DNA from: Rhodobacterales bacterium RIFCSPHIGHO2_02_FULL_62_130
Lineage (GTDB): Bacteria > Pseudomonadota > Alphaproteobacteria > Rhodobacterales > Rhodobacteraceae
Assembly (NCBI GenBank): GCA_001828855.1
Contig: MHZT01000024.1
Span: 1-64,000 of the forward strand
Length of the DNA: 64,000 nt
Direction: 5' to 3'
The position numbers were made by a program, and so were the translations under genes. Below are positions 8,592-16,306 of the stretch, piece by piece (the stretch's first letter is position 1; each line of letters begins with the position of its first letter). The notes beneath the pieces were generated by a model, which worked only from the letters and a program-made list of their open reading frames with translations, ran no database searches and was not told where the DNA came from.

Positions 8592-9733
8592 GCTGCTGGC
8601 CCCCGTACGTCGAACATGCCGACCCAGCCCAGTTCGGTGAATTCGGACTGATGGGCATGGAACATGTACATGCCATCTTCATGGTCGGCGAAACTGAACT
8701 CGAGGATGCCGCGCTGCGCCTGACACTGCATGATGAGATCGACGGTGCGCTGCGTGGGCCTCAGGGTGGTGCCAGTATCGTAGTAGTCGAAGAAATTGGC
8801 GTGCAGATGGAACGAGTTGATCGGGTCGAACTCGGTGACGTTCAGAAGGTAGATGCGCACCGGGCGCGATTTGTCGATGCGGATCGGGACGTTCATGTAG
8901 GCTTGGCCCACGGTGTTGCAGGCGTAGACCTCGTTGCCGCCATCGAAATTGGTGTCGAAGGCGTTCATCACCATCGCCATTTCCTGCCAGTTGGCATTTT
9001 CGGGGCTGCCCAGCAGTCGCGAAGCGGCGACGGCGGTCAGGGCTGGGTCAGATTGCCGTGCGGGATCAGGGTCGATCACGAACAGCCCGTACATGCCCTT
9101 GTGCATATGCCGCTTCAGCGGCAGGGCGTGGCAGTGGTAGAGGTGGCAACCGAACGGTTTGGCGTCGAACTCGTAAATGAATTCCTCACCTGGGCCGATC
9201 AGGCCCGCACCGGGAACCCCGTCCATCCGCGCCGAATGGATGCCGTGGAAATGCATCGAATGCGGGTGCGAACCAAAGTTCCGGAAGATGATCCGCAGTC
9301 GCTCGCCCTCCTTGGCACGGAGCGCAGGTCCGGGAACGCGACCATTGAAGGTCCAGGCGGGAAAGAAGATGCCGGGGGCAATCTCGATTTCCTTGTCGAT
9401 GGCATCGACATCGAAGGTACGCAGGGTGCGCCCGTCGGGCAAAAGCTCGGTCGTGCCGGTGTCCCAGTCGGTCAGCATCGGCGTCGGGTCAAAGCCGTTC
9501 CGGGCGTGATCGACCTGACCAACCGTGGTCATGTTGCCGTGTGCCATGCCGGACATCGGTGTCGCATAGGGATCGGCAGCCATGGCGGACATGTCGTGAC
9601 CGGCCATGGGATCGGGGGCAGACTGCGACCGCGCACCGCTCGCCAGCACCGCAGCGCCGCCGGCGGCAGTAAGGCCTCCGATCAGCAATGCGCGGCGCGC
9701 GGGATCGACAGATTGCTGTTTTTCGTCAGGCAC
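8588..9733 (-). CDS. Multicopper oxidase, short form with Met/His-rich N-terminus
   Basis: 381 residues. A twin-arginine-like signal (RRALLIGG) is followed by a Met/His-rich linker (about 43-68: GHDMSAM..., GMAHGNM). Two cupredoxin domains carry the four copper motifs HFHG, HLYHCHALPLKRHMHKGM, FHLHANF and FHAHQ. The order and the YHCH motif resemble two-domain oxidases or nitrite-reductase-like proteins rather than three-domain CueO. It begins a unit with the ZIP transporter and is divergent from the mntR-like gene across a 161-bp region with a dyad. Substrate unknown; Mn(II), Fe(II) or Cu(I) are all possible. Confidence 0.88.
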   Translation of the reverse strand: MPDEKQQSVDPARRALLIGGLTAAGGAAVLASGARSQSAPDPMAGHDMSAMAADPYATPMSGMAHGNMTTVGQVDHARNGFDPTPMLTDWDTGTTELLPDGRTLRTFDVDAIDKEIEIAPGIFFPAWTFNGRVPGPALRAKEGERLRIIFRNFGSHPHSMHFHGIHSARMDGVPGAGLIGPGEEFIYEFDAKPFGCHLYHCHALPLKRHMHKGMYGLFVIDPDPARQSDPALTAVAASRLLGSPENANWQEMAMVMNAFDTNFDGGNEVYACNTVGQAYMNVPIRIDKSRPVRIYLLNVTEFDPINSFHLHANFFDYYDTGTTLRPTQRTVDLIMQCQAQRGILEFSFADHEDGMYMFHAHQSEFTELGWVGMFDVRGPAA

Positions 9734-9827
9734 TGAGGATCCTCATTTCGGATTGCGCATGGTCTGGAAGGGCAGTTGTCTCTATTTCGGCAATCCCGCT
9801 CGCCATGAACAAGTCTGAGCAAATAAA

Positions 9828-9843
9828 GTTAGGCTTGGCTAAC
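9828..9843. promoter_or_regulatory. Candidate MntR-like operator between oxidase and mntR genes
   Basis: A 16-bp near-perfect inverted repeat, GTTAGGCTTGGCTAAC, lies in the divergent region about 95 bp from the oxidase start and 52 bp from the mntR-like start. It has the TTAG...CTAA half-sites seen in operators of DtxR/MntR-family repressors. Only the innermost base pairs mismatch. Function is inferred from position and form. Confidence 0.55.
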
Positions 9844-9894
9844 ATTCTGCTCTTTGCCTTTGCCTGTCAACAAGGTTCATGCAAGACTGGGTTG

Positions 9895-10353
9895 ATGATG
9901 CAGGATAACCACCTTGAGAGCATGCCCGCCGAACCCGATCCCCGCCCGCACGATGCCCGGGCCGAGGCGTTTCAGGGTGTGCGCGAAGCGCGGCGCAGCG
10001 AATTGGCTGAAGACTATGTCGAACTGATTGCCGAGCTTATTCATGCGAATGGCGAGGCGCGACCAGTCGATATAGCGACAAAGATGGGCGTCAAAGCCCC
10101 GACTGTTGCCAAGACGCTGGATCGTCTGGCTAGAGACGGTCTGATCACCCGCGCGAAGTATCGCTCAGTCTTCCTTACGGAAGAGGGCAGGGCGCTAGCG
10201 GGGGAGTGCCGCCGCCGCCACGAGATCGTGCTGCGCTTCCTGATCAGCCTTGGCCTGGACCCCGAAACAGCTGAACGCGATGCCGAGGGGATCGAGCATC
10301 ACGTCAGCGCTCGCACGCTGGCCGTCTTCGCAGCTTTCTCCGACCGATCCTAG
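9895..10353 (+). CDS. mntR: MntR/DtxR-family metal-dependent transcriptional regulator
   Basis: 152 residues from the ATG at 9895 (a second ATG follows directly). The body closely follows Escherichia coli MntR: FQGVREARRSELAEDYVELIAELI, then the winged helix VDIATKMGVKAPTVAKTLDRLARDGLI, then the RRHEIVLRFL and DAEGIEHHVS metal-site helices with conserved H and E ligands. It binds Mn(II), or possibly Fe(II), and represses metal-uptake genes. It is divergent from the oxidase-ZIP unit and ends 10 bp from the convergent dsbA-like gene. Control of its neighbours is inferred. Confidence 0.88.
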   Translation: MMQDNHLESMPAEPDPRPHDARAEAFQGVREARRSELAEDYVELIAELIHANGEARPVDIATKMGVKAPTVAKTLDRLARDGLITRAKYRSVFLTEEGRALAGECRRRHEIVLRFLISLGLDPETAERDAEGIEHHVSARTLAVFAAFSDRS

Positions 10354-10363
10354 GTCTGTCGGA

Positions 10364-11023
10364 TCATGGGCTCTCGACGGCAAGCTTCACGTCGGCAATC
10401 AGGCTTTCGGCACTGACGTTCTCTAGCCGCTTGCCGTTAAGGAAGAACGTCGGGGTTTGCCGGATGCCAAGCGCCTCGACATCTGCCGCGTCCTGATTGA
10501 GGACGCCGGTGATGCCGGGGAAAAGCCGTTCGGTTTCGGATTTCTTGAGATCCAGGCCGACAGCGCCAGCCACCCGCCAGGCCACATCCATTTGCGGGCC
10601 ATCATGCAGGGCCCAAGTGGGCTGTTTTTCGAGAATGGCGTCCAGCACCTGCTCGAACTTGTCCTGCATCCGGGCGACCTCAAGAATGCGCACCGCCTCG
10701 TCCGATCCCTGGTGGAACACGGTATAGCGCATCACGACCCGCACCTGGGTCGGGAACTGGCGGCGGATTTCCTGCACGACGGGGTGAAACGCGCGGCACG
10801 CCTCGCAAGAGGGGTCGAAGAATTCGACCAGCGTGACAGGCGCGTCCGCGGGGCCAAGAACGGGCGAATGCGGGCGGATTAGCAGGTTAGTTTCAGCAGC
10901 GGGCGTCGCTGCGGCTGCGGCCTCTGCCTCGGCAGTGCGGCGCTGGTTCAGCACGTAAGCGCCGCCGGCAAAGGCCGCAATGCCAAGGGCGGAGACCCCG
11001 AGAAGAAGAGTGCGGCGGTTCAA
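10364..11023 (-). CDS. DsbA-family thiol:disulfide oxidoreductase
   Basis: 219 residues, anchored by an N-terminal hydrophobic segment (5-24) and an Ala-rich linker. The thioredoxin fold carries the redox motif CEAC (C73, C76) and a late cis-Pro (RQTPTFF). DsbA-like proteins introduce or shuffle disulfides in the periplasm. It is the last gene of the ATPase-lspA-dsbB unit and overlaps dsbB by ATGA, so the pair likely works as oxidant and re-oxidase. The motif also resembles ScsC/DsbG-type proteins of copper resistance. Confidence 0.88.
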   Translation of the reverse strand: MNRRTLLLGVSALGIAAFAGGAYVLNQRRTAEAEAAAAATPAAETNLLIRPHSPVLGPADAPVTLVEFFDPSCEACRAFHPVVQEIRRQFPTQVRVVMRYTVFHQGSDEAVRILEVARMQDKFEQVLDAILEKQPTWALHDGPQMDVAWRVAGAVGLDLKKSETERLFPGITGVLNQDAADVEALGIRQTPTFFLNGKRLENVSAESLIADVKLAVESP

Positions 11024-11457
11024 GTTTTTGGTCCTTTCGTAACGGCAAGGCAGGCAGAGATCGCGGCAAAGGCGACCAGTGAAAGATAGGGAATCGGCAG
11101 CCCTAGGATCATCTGCGCCTCACCGGTGCAGGATGGGCCATCCTTGGTGCAGGGAACGATGGGCGCGGGCAATATTCCGGCATAAAGACCCGAATGCCAG
11201 GTGGCGATCGCCAGACCGGCCAGTGCCAGCGGCAACCCATAGGCTCTGGCCGCCCCGTCGCCGCGCCAGAGCGACACTCCGAGGACCGGCACCAGCGGGA
11301 ACATGGCGATCCGCTGATACCAGCACAGCGTGCAAGGCATCTGGCCCAGCACCTCGCCGATGAACAGGGCACCAAGCGTAGCGGCTAGGGCTAACAGGAA
11401 CGCGCCGGTAAGGGCATACTCTTCGCCTGAAAGGGTTGGATTGGTCCGCTCAGTCAA
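11020..11457 (-). CDS. dsbB: DsbB-like disulfide bond formation membrane protein
   Basis: 145 residues starting at TTG (11455-11457). This start is chosen because AAAGGAG lies 7 bases upstream and it overlaps the lspA stop by 8 bp; the open frame reaches 11598 but inside lspA. There are four membrane segments and two cysteine pairs: PCTLC in the first periplasmic loop, and the cysteines of VPCTKDGPSC in the second. DsbB re-oxidises DsbA with quinone, and dsbA is the next gene. Confidence 0.88.
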   Translation of the reverse strand: MTERTNPTLSGEEYALTGAFLLALAATLGALFIGEVLGQMPCTLCWYQRIAMFPLVPVLGVSLWRGDGAARAYGLPLALAGLAIATWHSGLYAGILPAPIVPCTKDGPSCTGEAQMILGLPIPYLSLVAFAAISACLAVTKGPKT

Positions 11458-11923
11458 CCGTGGTCTCCTTTTGTCGTCTGGTCGGAATGGCCGCGCAAAG
11501 GATGCACAGCGCGCCCGCAGTGATTGCGATGTCCGCTCCGTTGAAGGCTGGCCAGTGCCAGTCCTGCCAGTAAAGATCGAGGAAATCGGTGACGGCACCT
11601 TGCCGCAGACGGTCGATCAGGTTGCCGGTTGCCCCGCCCACAATCATGGCAAGGCCTGCGCTTTCCAGCGGGGATTTCGTGCGCAGGGCCATGATGGCGA
11701 AGACGAGGGTCAGCGCGCCGGTAAGCGCCGCCATCAGCAGCGGCCGTCCGGACATCACGCCCGACAGCATTCCGAAACTCGCGCCCTCATTGAAGCCGAG
11801 GGTCAGATTGAAGCCCGGCAGGACGGCAACGGGTGCTCCAGGGGCAAGCCACACAAGCGCCATTGCCTTGGACGACTGATCCACGAACACGCAGGCACCG
11901 GCCAGCAGCAACAGGTGCTTCAT
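11450..11923 (-). CDS. lspA: Lipoprotein signal peptidase II (PbrC-like context)
   Basis: 157 residues with four membrane segments. Conserved aspartate motifs are NLIDRLRQGAVTDF and FNGADIAI, which supply the catalytic pair. LspA cleaves prolipoprotein signal peptides. It lies in a unit with a Zn/Cd/Pb ATPase and near a PbrR-like regulator, the arrangement known from lead-resistance operons where the lsp-like gene is called pbrC. Its start overlaps the stop of the upstream membrane methyltransferase-like gene. Confidence 0.9.
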   Translation of the reverse strand: MKHLLLLAGACVFVDQSSKAMALVWLAPGAPVAVLPGFNLTLGFNEGASFGMLSGVMSGRPLLMAALTGALTLVFAIMALRTKSPLESAGLAMIVGGATGNLIDRLRQGAVTDFLDLYWQDWHWPAFNGADIAITAGALCILCAAIPTRRQKETTVD

Positions 11924-12543
11924 GTCTTGCTCCTATTCGGGAGGCCAATCCAACGCGGCACAGTGCCCGCATAGGTGTCGTAACCCGAACCAAGGCTGCC
12001 GCGCAGGGCAGTCTCTTCTGACTGAATCTGTGTGGACGCCGACCACAGGAACAGAATTGGTGCCAAGGCTGTCGGGATGGCTGGAAGCGCGAGTGCGACG
12101 CCCGTCAGCAGCACGAGCTGGCCCAGAAACGTCGGGTTGCGGCTGAAGCGGTAGAGCCCGCCGGAAACCAACTCGCCCGTCTCGCCCGGAATGACGCCGA
12201 CCCGCCAGGAACGGCCCATCGACATCTGCGCGGCGAAGGCGATCATTGCACCGATGCTTGCCAGAAGAATGCCGATAACGCCAAGCAGCAGTCCTTTCCC
12301 CTCAGTCCAGAGCGGGTCCGCCTTGTGCAGCATCGGCCAGACGAGCCAGAGAAGCGGCCCGAAGAACGCCAGTGCGAATGCCGCGCGAAACCCGATGGCC
12401 GCGAGGCGGTCCCGCCCCGTGGCGCGTCCGAACAGCCAGATCGGCTTGCCGGCAGCCTCTGCCGCCTGCGCGCTGCCCCAGAAGAACAGCCCAAGATAAC
12501 CCACAAGGATGGCCAAGGCGGCCCAGCCGAAGCCCGAAATCAT
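11920..12543 (-). CDS. Isoprenylcysteine carboxyl methyltransferase (ICMT)-like membrane protein
   Basis: 207 residues from the ATG at 12541-12543, 4 bp after the ATPase stop. Several membrane segments are followed by the family signature VSGGLYRFSRNPTFLGQLV and the late glutamate/arginine region EETALRGSLGSGYDTY. Bacterial members of this phospholipid-methyltransferase/ICMT superfamily occur with metal ATPases but mostly lack a proven substrate. Coupling to lspA by ATGA overlap suggests work on lipids or lipoproteins, which is inference. Confidence 0.8.
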   Translation of the reverse strand: MISGFGWAALAILVGYLGLFFWGSAQAAEAAGKPIWLFGRATGRDRLAAIGFRAAFALAFFGPLLWLVWPMLHKADPLWTEGKGLLLGVIGILLASIGAMIAFAAQMSMGRSWRVGVIPGETGELVSGGLYRFSRNPTFLGQLVLLTGVALALPAIPTALAPILFLWSASTQIQSEETALRGSLGSGYDTYAGTVPRWIGLPNRSKT

Positions 12544-12547
12544 CGGC

Positions 12548-14875
12548 TCAGCCCTCGCGTTCCGGATTAAACCGCAGCAACCGTAGCGCGTTGAGCGTAA
12601 CGAGTACTGTGGCCCCGGTATCAGCAAGGATGGCGATCCAGAGGCCGGTCAACCCCAGAACCGACGTCACCAGGAATACCGCTTTCAGTCCAAGTGCGAT
12701 GGTCACGTTCTGGCGGATGTTGGCCATCGCCGCACGGGCTAGCCGGATCGAGGCCGCAACATCCGTCACCCGGTCGCGCAGGATGGCGGCATCCGCCGTT
12801 TCCAGCGCCACATCGGTGCCCGATCCCATCGCCACGCCGACGGAGGCCTGTTTCAGCGCAGGTGCGTCGTTGATGCCGTCGCCGATCATCATCACGCCGC
12901 CCGCCTCGGCCATTTTGCGGATGGCGTTCAGCTTGTCTTCGGGCATCATGTCGGCTTGGAATTCCATGCCCAGACTGCCGGCAATGGCCGCCGCCGTGCG
13001 CGGGTTATCCCCGGTAAGGATGACTGAGGACACCCCCATGGCCTTCAACTGCCGCACCGCGTATGGTGCGTCTTTGCGGGGCTCGTCGCGCATGGCGATC
13101 AGGCCGAGTGGGACCTTCTCGCGAAACACCGCCACGGCCGTCTTGCCGTCCTCTTCGAAGATCGTCGCTTGCCGCAGACCCAGCCCGTCAAGTCCGCCGT
13201 TGTCCATCGCAAAGCGGGGCGAGGCGACCCAGGCGGGCGCGTCGCCGACCGTGGCCACAACGCCATTTCCCATCAACGCCTTTGCGTCCTTCGACGGCAG
13301 CGCGGCAATACCCGCCGCCTTGGCACGTGCGAGAATGGCGATGGCCAGAGGATGGCTCGATCCGGTCTCGACCCCCGCCGCCACGGCCAAAACTTCGGCT
13401 TCGGTCGCTTCGCCAAAGGTCACGACATCGGTCACCACCGGGCGGCCATGGGTCAGCGTGCCAGTCTTGTCAAAGGCGACGCGGTTCACCTTGGCAGCTG
13501 CCTCGATCACTGCACCACCTTTCATCAGCAAGCCGCGCCGCGCTCCGGTGGACAGCGCCGAAGCGATGGAAGCGGGCACCGAGATGACCAGCGCGCAGGG
13601 GCAGCCGATCAGCAGCAGGGCAAGGCCCCGGTAAACCCAAGTGTCCCAGGGCTGGCCAAAGGCGAGGGGCGGCACAAGAATCACCAGCGCCGCGACCGCG
13701 ACGATGGCGGGCATGTACCAACGGCTGAAGCGGTCGATGAAACGTTCGGTCGGCGCGCGTGCCTCCTCGGCCTCTTCGACCAGACGAATGATACGAGAGA
13801 TTGTGTTGTCCTCGGCGGCCTTGGTGACTTTCACCTGCAAGACGGCCTCGGTGTTGATCGACCCGGCAAAGACGTTCTCGCCCGGCCCACGGTTCTTCGG
13901 GATGCTTTCGCCGGTCACCGGGCTTTCGTCGATGCCAGAGGTGCCTTCGGTGATCTCGCCATCCGCCGGGATGCGGTCCCCGGGGCGGACCATGACGATC
14001 TGGCCGACGGTCAGGCTTTCAGCGGGCACCTCGCGGGTGGTGTTGCCCGTAACCAGTTGCGCGGTCTTGGGCACCAGATTGGCCAGCGCCCGGATACCGT
14101 CGCGCGCCTTGCCGGCAGCGACACCTTCCAGCACCTCGCCCACGGCGAACAGGAACACCACGATCGCCGCTTCCGCAGCGGCGTCGATGAACAAAGCACC
14201 AATCGCGGCCACGGTCATCAGGCTTTCGATTGTAAAGGGCTGACCCATCCGCAGCGCCGCAAAAGCACGCTTCGCCACCGGGGCCACACCGATCAAGCAG
14301 GCAGCAATGAAGGGCCACTTGCCGATCTCGGGCGCGAGATATTCGATGATCCAGGCCGCACCCAGCAGAATTGCGGTGAAGATGACCAACTTGCCCTTGC
14401 TGGTCAGATACCAAGGCTTTCCCCGGTCGGCGGGGTCGTCATGCACATGGCCGGGGCTGCCGTGGCCGCTGTCGTCATGGCCGGCTGATTTCGCAGACCC
14501 CACGCCAGCGGTGCTGCTAACACTGGCGCTGGCAGTCTTGGGGCCGTGGTCGTGGCCATCGGCCTCGTCGTGGGCGTCTTCCGGCACCTCGCTTGGCAGC
14601 ACGAAATCCTTCTTCGCCCCGGCCTTGCGCGGCGCGATCTCATAGCCAAGCGCTCGCACCGTGCCTTCGATCTTGTCGTGTGACGCGCCGCCCTCGGCCA
14701 GCGTCAGCTTTAGCCGCTCGGACATGATTGCCACGTTGACGCCGCTGACGCCCGGCAGGCGCCCGACTGCATTCTTGATCTTGGTCGCGCAGGACGCGCA
14801 ATCCATTCCGGTCACGGTCCATTCGACCGTGGCGGCACCTGTGGCGCCTGCAGTAGGTGTTTTTTTGTCAGACAT
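12548..14875 (-). CDS. zntA: P1B-2 type Zn(II)/Cd(II)/Pb(II)-exporting ATPase
   Basis: 775 residues. Order: N-terminal HMA domain with MDCASC (C26, C29); a His/Asp-rich linker (about 100-146); the membrane core with CPC at 425-427; the phosphorylation motif DKTGT (D469); GDGINDAP; and a last helix containing ADTGATVLVTLNALRLL. The lysine in ALGLK and the aspartate in ADTG mark the Zn/Cd/Pb subclass rather than copper. The start follows GGGGGAG and lies 48 bp below the -10 of a MerR-type promoter. It heads a unit with the ICMT-like gene, lspA, dsbB and dsbA. Cadmium or lead may be the main substrate. Confidence 0.93.
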   Translation of the reverse strand: MSDKKTPTAGATGAATVEWTVTGMDCASCATKIKNAVGRLPGVSGVNVAIMSERLKLTLAEGGASHDKIEGTVRALGYEIAPRKAGAKKDFVLPSEVPEDAHDEADGHDHGPKTASASVSSTAGVGSAKSAGHDDSGHGSPGHVHDDPADRGKPWYLTSKGKLVIFTAILLGAAWIIEYLAPEIGKWPFIAACLIGVAPVAKRAFAALRMGQPFTIESLMTVAAIGALFIDAAAEAAIVVFLFAVGEVLEGVAAGKARDGIRALANLVPKTAQLVTGNTTREVPAESLTVGQIVMVRPGDRIPADGEITEGTSGIDESPVTGESIPKNRGPGENVFAGSINTEAVLQVKVTKAAEDNTISRIIRLVEEAEEARAPTERFIDRFSRWYMPAIVAVAALVILVPPLAFGQPWDTWVYRGLALLLIGCPCALVISVPASIASALSTGARRGLLMKGGAVIEAAAKVNRVAFDKTGTLTHGRPVVTDVVTFGEATEAEVLAVAAGVETGSSHPLAIAILARAKAAGIAALPSKDAKALMGNGVVATVGDAPAWVASPRFAMDNGGLDGLGLRQATIFEEDGKTAVAVFREKVPLGLIAMRDEPRKDAPYAVRQLKAMGVSSVILTGDNPRTAAAIAGSLGMEFQADMMPEDKLNAIRKMAEAGGVMMIGDGINDAPALKQASVGVAMGSGTDVALETADAAILRDRVTDVAASIRLARAAMANIRQNVTIALGLKAVFLVTSVLGLTGLWIAILADTGATVLVTLNALRLLRFNPEREG

Positions 14876-14922
14876 GATTGCTCCCCCGCCCGAACCGGGG
14901 CAGTTGCCATTATTGATTCGGG

Positions 14923-14953
14923 AACATAAAGTCTCTAGCAGCTATAGCTTCAA
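14923..14953 (-). promoter_or_regulatory. MerR-family operator/promoter of the zntA operon (box C)
   Basis: On the minus strand, TTGAAG (14948-14953) and TATGTT (14923-14928) are 19 bp apart and flank the dyad CTATAGCTGCTAGAG. It lies in the 89-bp gap between zntA and the divergent MerR gene, the classical arrangement. The sequence matches boxes A and B and is very similar to known PbrR/CadR sites. Confidence 0.88.
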
Positions 14954-14964
14954 GAGGTATTTCT

Positions 14965-15402
14965 GTGCTGACCATCGGAAAACTGGGAGATGCGGCCGGC
15001 GTCAAGGTGCCAACGATCCGCTATTATGAGCAGATCGGCCTCTTGCCAGAGCCGGACCGGAGTTCCGGCAACCAAAGACTCTATGCCCGACGCACACTGG
15101 ATCGGCTGAGTTTCATACGTCACGCCCGCGAGTTGGGCTTTCCGCTGGAGGCGATCCGTGACCTCCTCAGTCTGCAAGACAGCCCCGATCAGCCCTGCGC
15201 GGCAGCCGATACCATCGCAAAAGCCCAACTTCTGGCCGTTCGTGCCCGGCTTGCAAGGCTGAAGGCGCTCGAGACAGAACTAGAGCGGATGATAGTGCAA
15301 TGCGCCCACGGCACGATTGCGGATTGCCGGGTAATCGAGGTTCTGGGCGACCATGCCAACTGTGCTCACGACCACCACGGCGGGCAGGAAGCGGCGTTGT
15401 AA
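14965..15402 (+). CDS. MerR-family regulator, CadR/PbrR type
   Basis: 145 residues. The N-terminal MerR helix-turn-helix (TIGKLGDAAGVKVPTIRYYE) and dimer helix are followed by metal-site cysteines C78, C113 and C121. This three-cysteine pattern is that of CadR/PbrR/ZntR proteins and unlike CueR, which has two C-terminal cysteines and a serine at the first site. The tail ANCAHDHHGG is His-rich as in CadR. Divergent from zntA across box C, it probably activates zntA and also the SCO and lnt units. Confidence 0.9.
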   Translation: MLTIGKLGDAAGVKVPTIRYYEQIGLLPEPDRSSGNQRLYARRTLDRLSFIRHARELGFPLEAIRDLLSLQDSPDQPCAAADTIAKAQLLAVRARLARLKALETELERMIVQCAHGTIADCRVIEVLGDHANCAHDHHGGQEAAL

Positions 15403-15494
15403 GGCGAGTAATGTGGCCGCAGGCGTTGCGAGAGATTCCGGCGCTCACGGCGATGCGACTTGATCTCGCCGCTTAAATCCAACACAAAACAACG

Positions 15495-15821
15495 ATGCGA
15501 GCAGTCCTGCGCCTTTTCCTTGCCCTATTCCTGACCGTGGCGGTGCTCGTCTCGGCCACGTCGCAACCTGCCTCTGCACTGACGAACGAAATCGCCATGG
15601 CCGCGATGCCCTGCTGTGACGATGATTGCCCCGATGACCCGTCTTGCGAATTGGCCTGCATAGCGATGCTGCGCTGTGCCGTCAGCACAACTGTCTTGCC
15701 GACACCCTTGGTAGACACCGGTGTCTTCGCGGCACTGATTTCCGGGATCGGATATCCGGACCCACCCTGGTCAGGCGACGGCCTGCGACCAGAAGGATTG
15801 AAACGACCTCCGCGCATCTGA
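15495..15821 (+). CDS. Small exported Cys-rich protein
   Basis: 108 residues with a signal peptide (about 1-28, VSATSQPASA) and a compact cysteine cluster PCCDDDCPDDPSCELACIAMLRC (about 39-61). Acidic residues between the cysteines suggest a metal-binding or disulfide-stabilised peptide. It is the first gene before the Cus-type operon, with a 95-bp gap to the next gene. No strong ribosome site is visible before the ATG. I do not recognise a named family; similar small Cys-rich proteins precede copper genes in related bacteria. Confidence 0.6.
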   Translation: MRAVLRLFLALFLTVAVLVSATSQPASALTNEIAMAAMPCCDDDCPDDPSCELACIAMLRCAVSTTVLPTPLVDTGVFAALISGIGYPDPPWSGDGLRPEGLKRPPRI

Positions 15822-15916
15822 CGCCTGCGTGTTTCGACACGCGGCCGATGCAAGTGGTTTCCGGGCCTATGGCTCGGGCTCCTGTCGTTCCATTCAATCC
15901 TCATGAGGTCCCCAAG

Positions 15917-16306
15917 ATGCGTCTTTCCCGCATTCGTTGCGCCGTTCTGGCGCTTGCCCTGTCTTCCACGACTGCCTTTGGCGGCGCTGAAGACTTCCGT
16001 TTTGAACTTGTATCCACTGATCATCGCGTCGGGTCAGGCGCGATCGTCGAGGTCAGCCTGACCGACCTGCGCACTGGCACGCCCGTCGAGGGTGCCGTGA
16101 TCTTTGCCACACGCATGGACATGGCCCCAGATGGCATGGAGACGATGACCTCACCCGTGACCGCTATGTCTGCAGAGACGCCAGGCAACTACCGCTTTGC
16201 GACAGATATCACTATGGCCGGCGGCTGGCGGTTTTCGATTGCCGCCAAGGTGCAGGGCGAAGAGGAGACGGTTGAAACCCAGATCGAGCTGAAAGCAACG
16301 CCATGA
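15917..16306 (+). CDS. YtkA-like (FixH-like) exported protein
   Basis: 129 residues from the ATG at 15917, preceded by GAGG, with a signal peptide ending near G23. The remainder is a beta-rich domain of the YtkA/FixH type (VEVSLTDLRTGTPVEGA... GNYRFATDITMAGGWRFSI). It contains several methionines (MDMAPDGMETM) that could bind copper. Its stop overlaps the cusB start (ATGA). Such proteins are common companions of RND copper pumps; their role is unknown. Confidence 0.8.
   Translation: MRLSRIRCAVLALALSSTTAFGGAEDFRFELVSTDHRVGSGAIVEVSLTDLRTGTPVEGAVIFATRMDMAPDGMETMTSPVTAMSAETPGNYRFATDITMAGGWRFSIAAKVQGEEETVETQIELKATP

Noticed and set aside
13169-14488. 439-codon plus-strand frame opposite zntA
   Set aside because: Antisense shadow of a clear P-type ATPase; the His/Gln/Asp-rich composition arises from reading GC-rich codons backwards.
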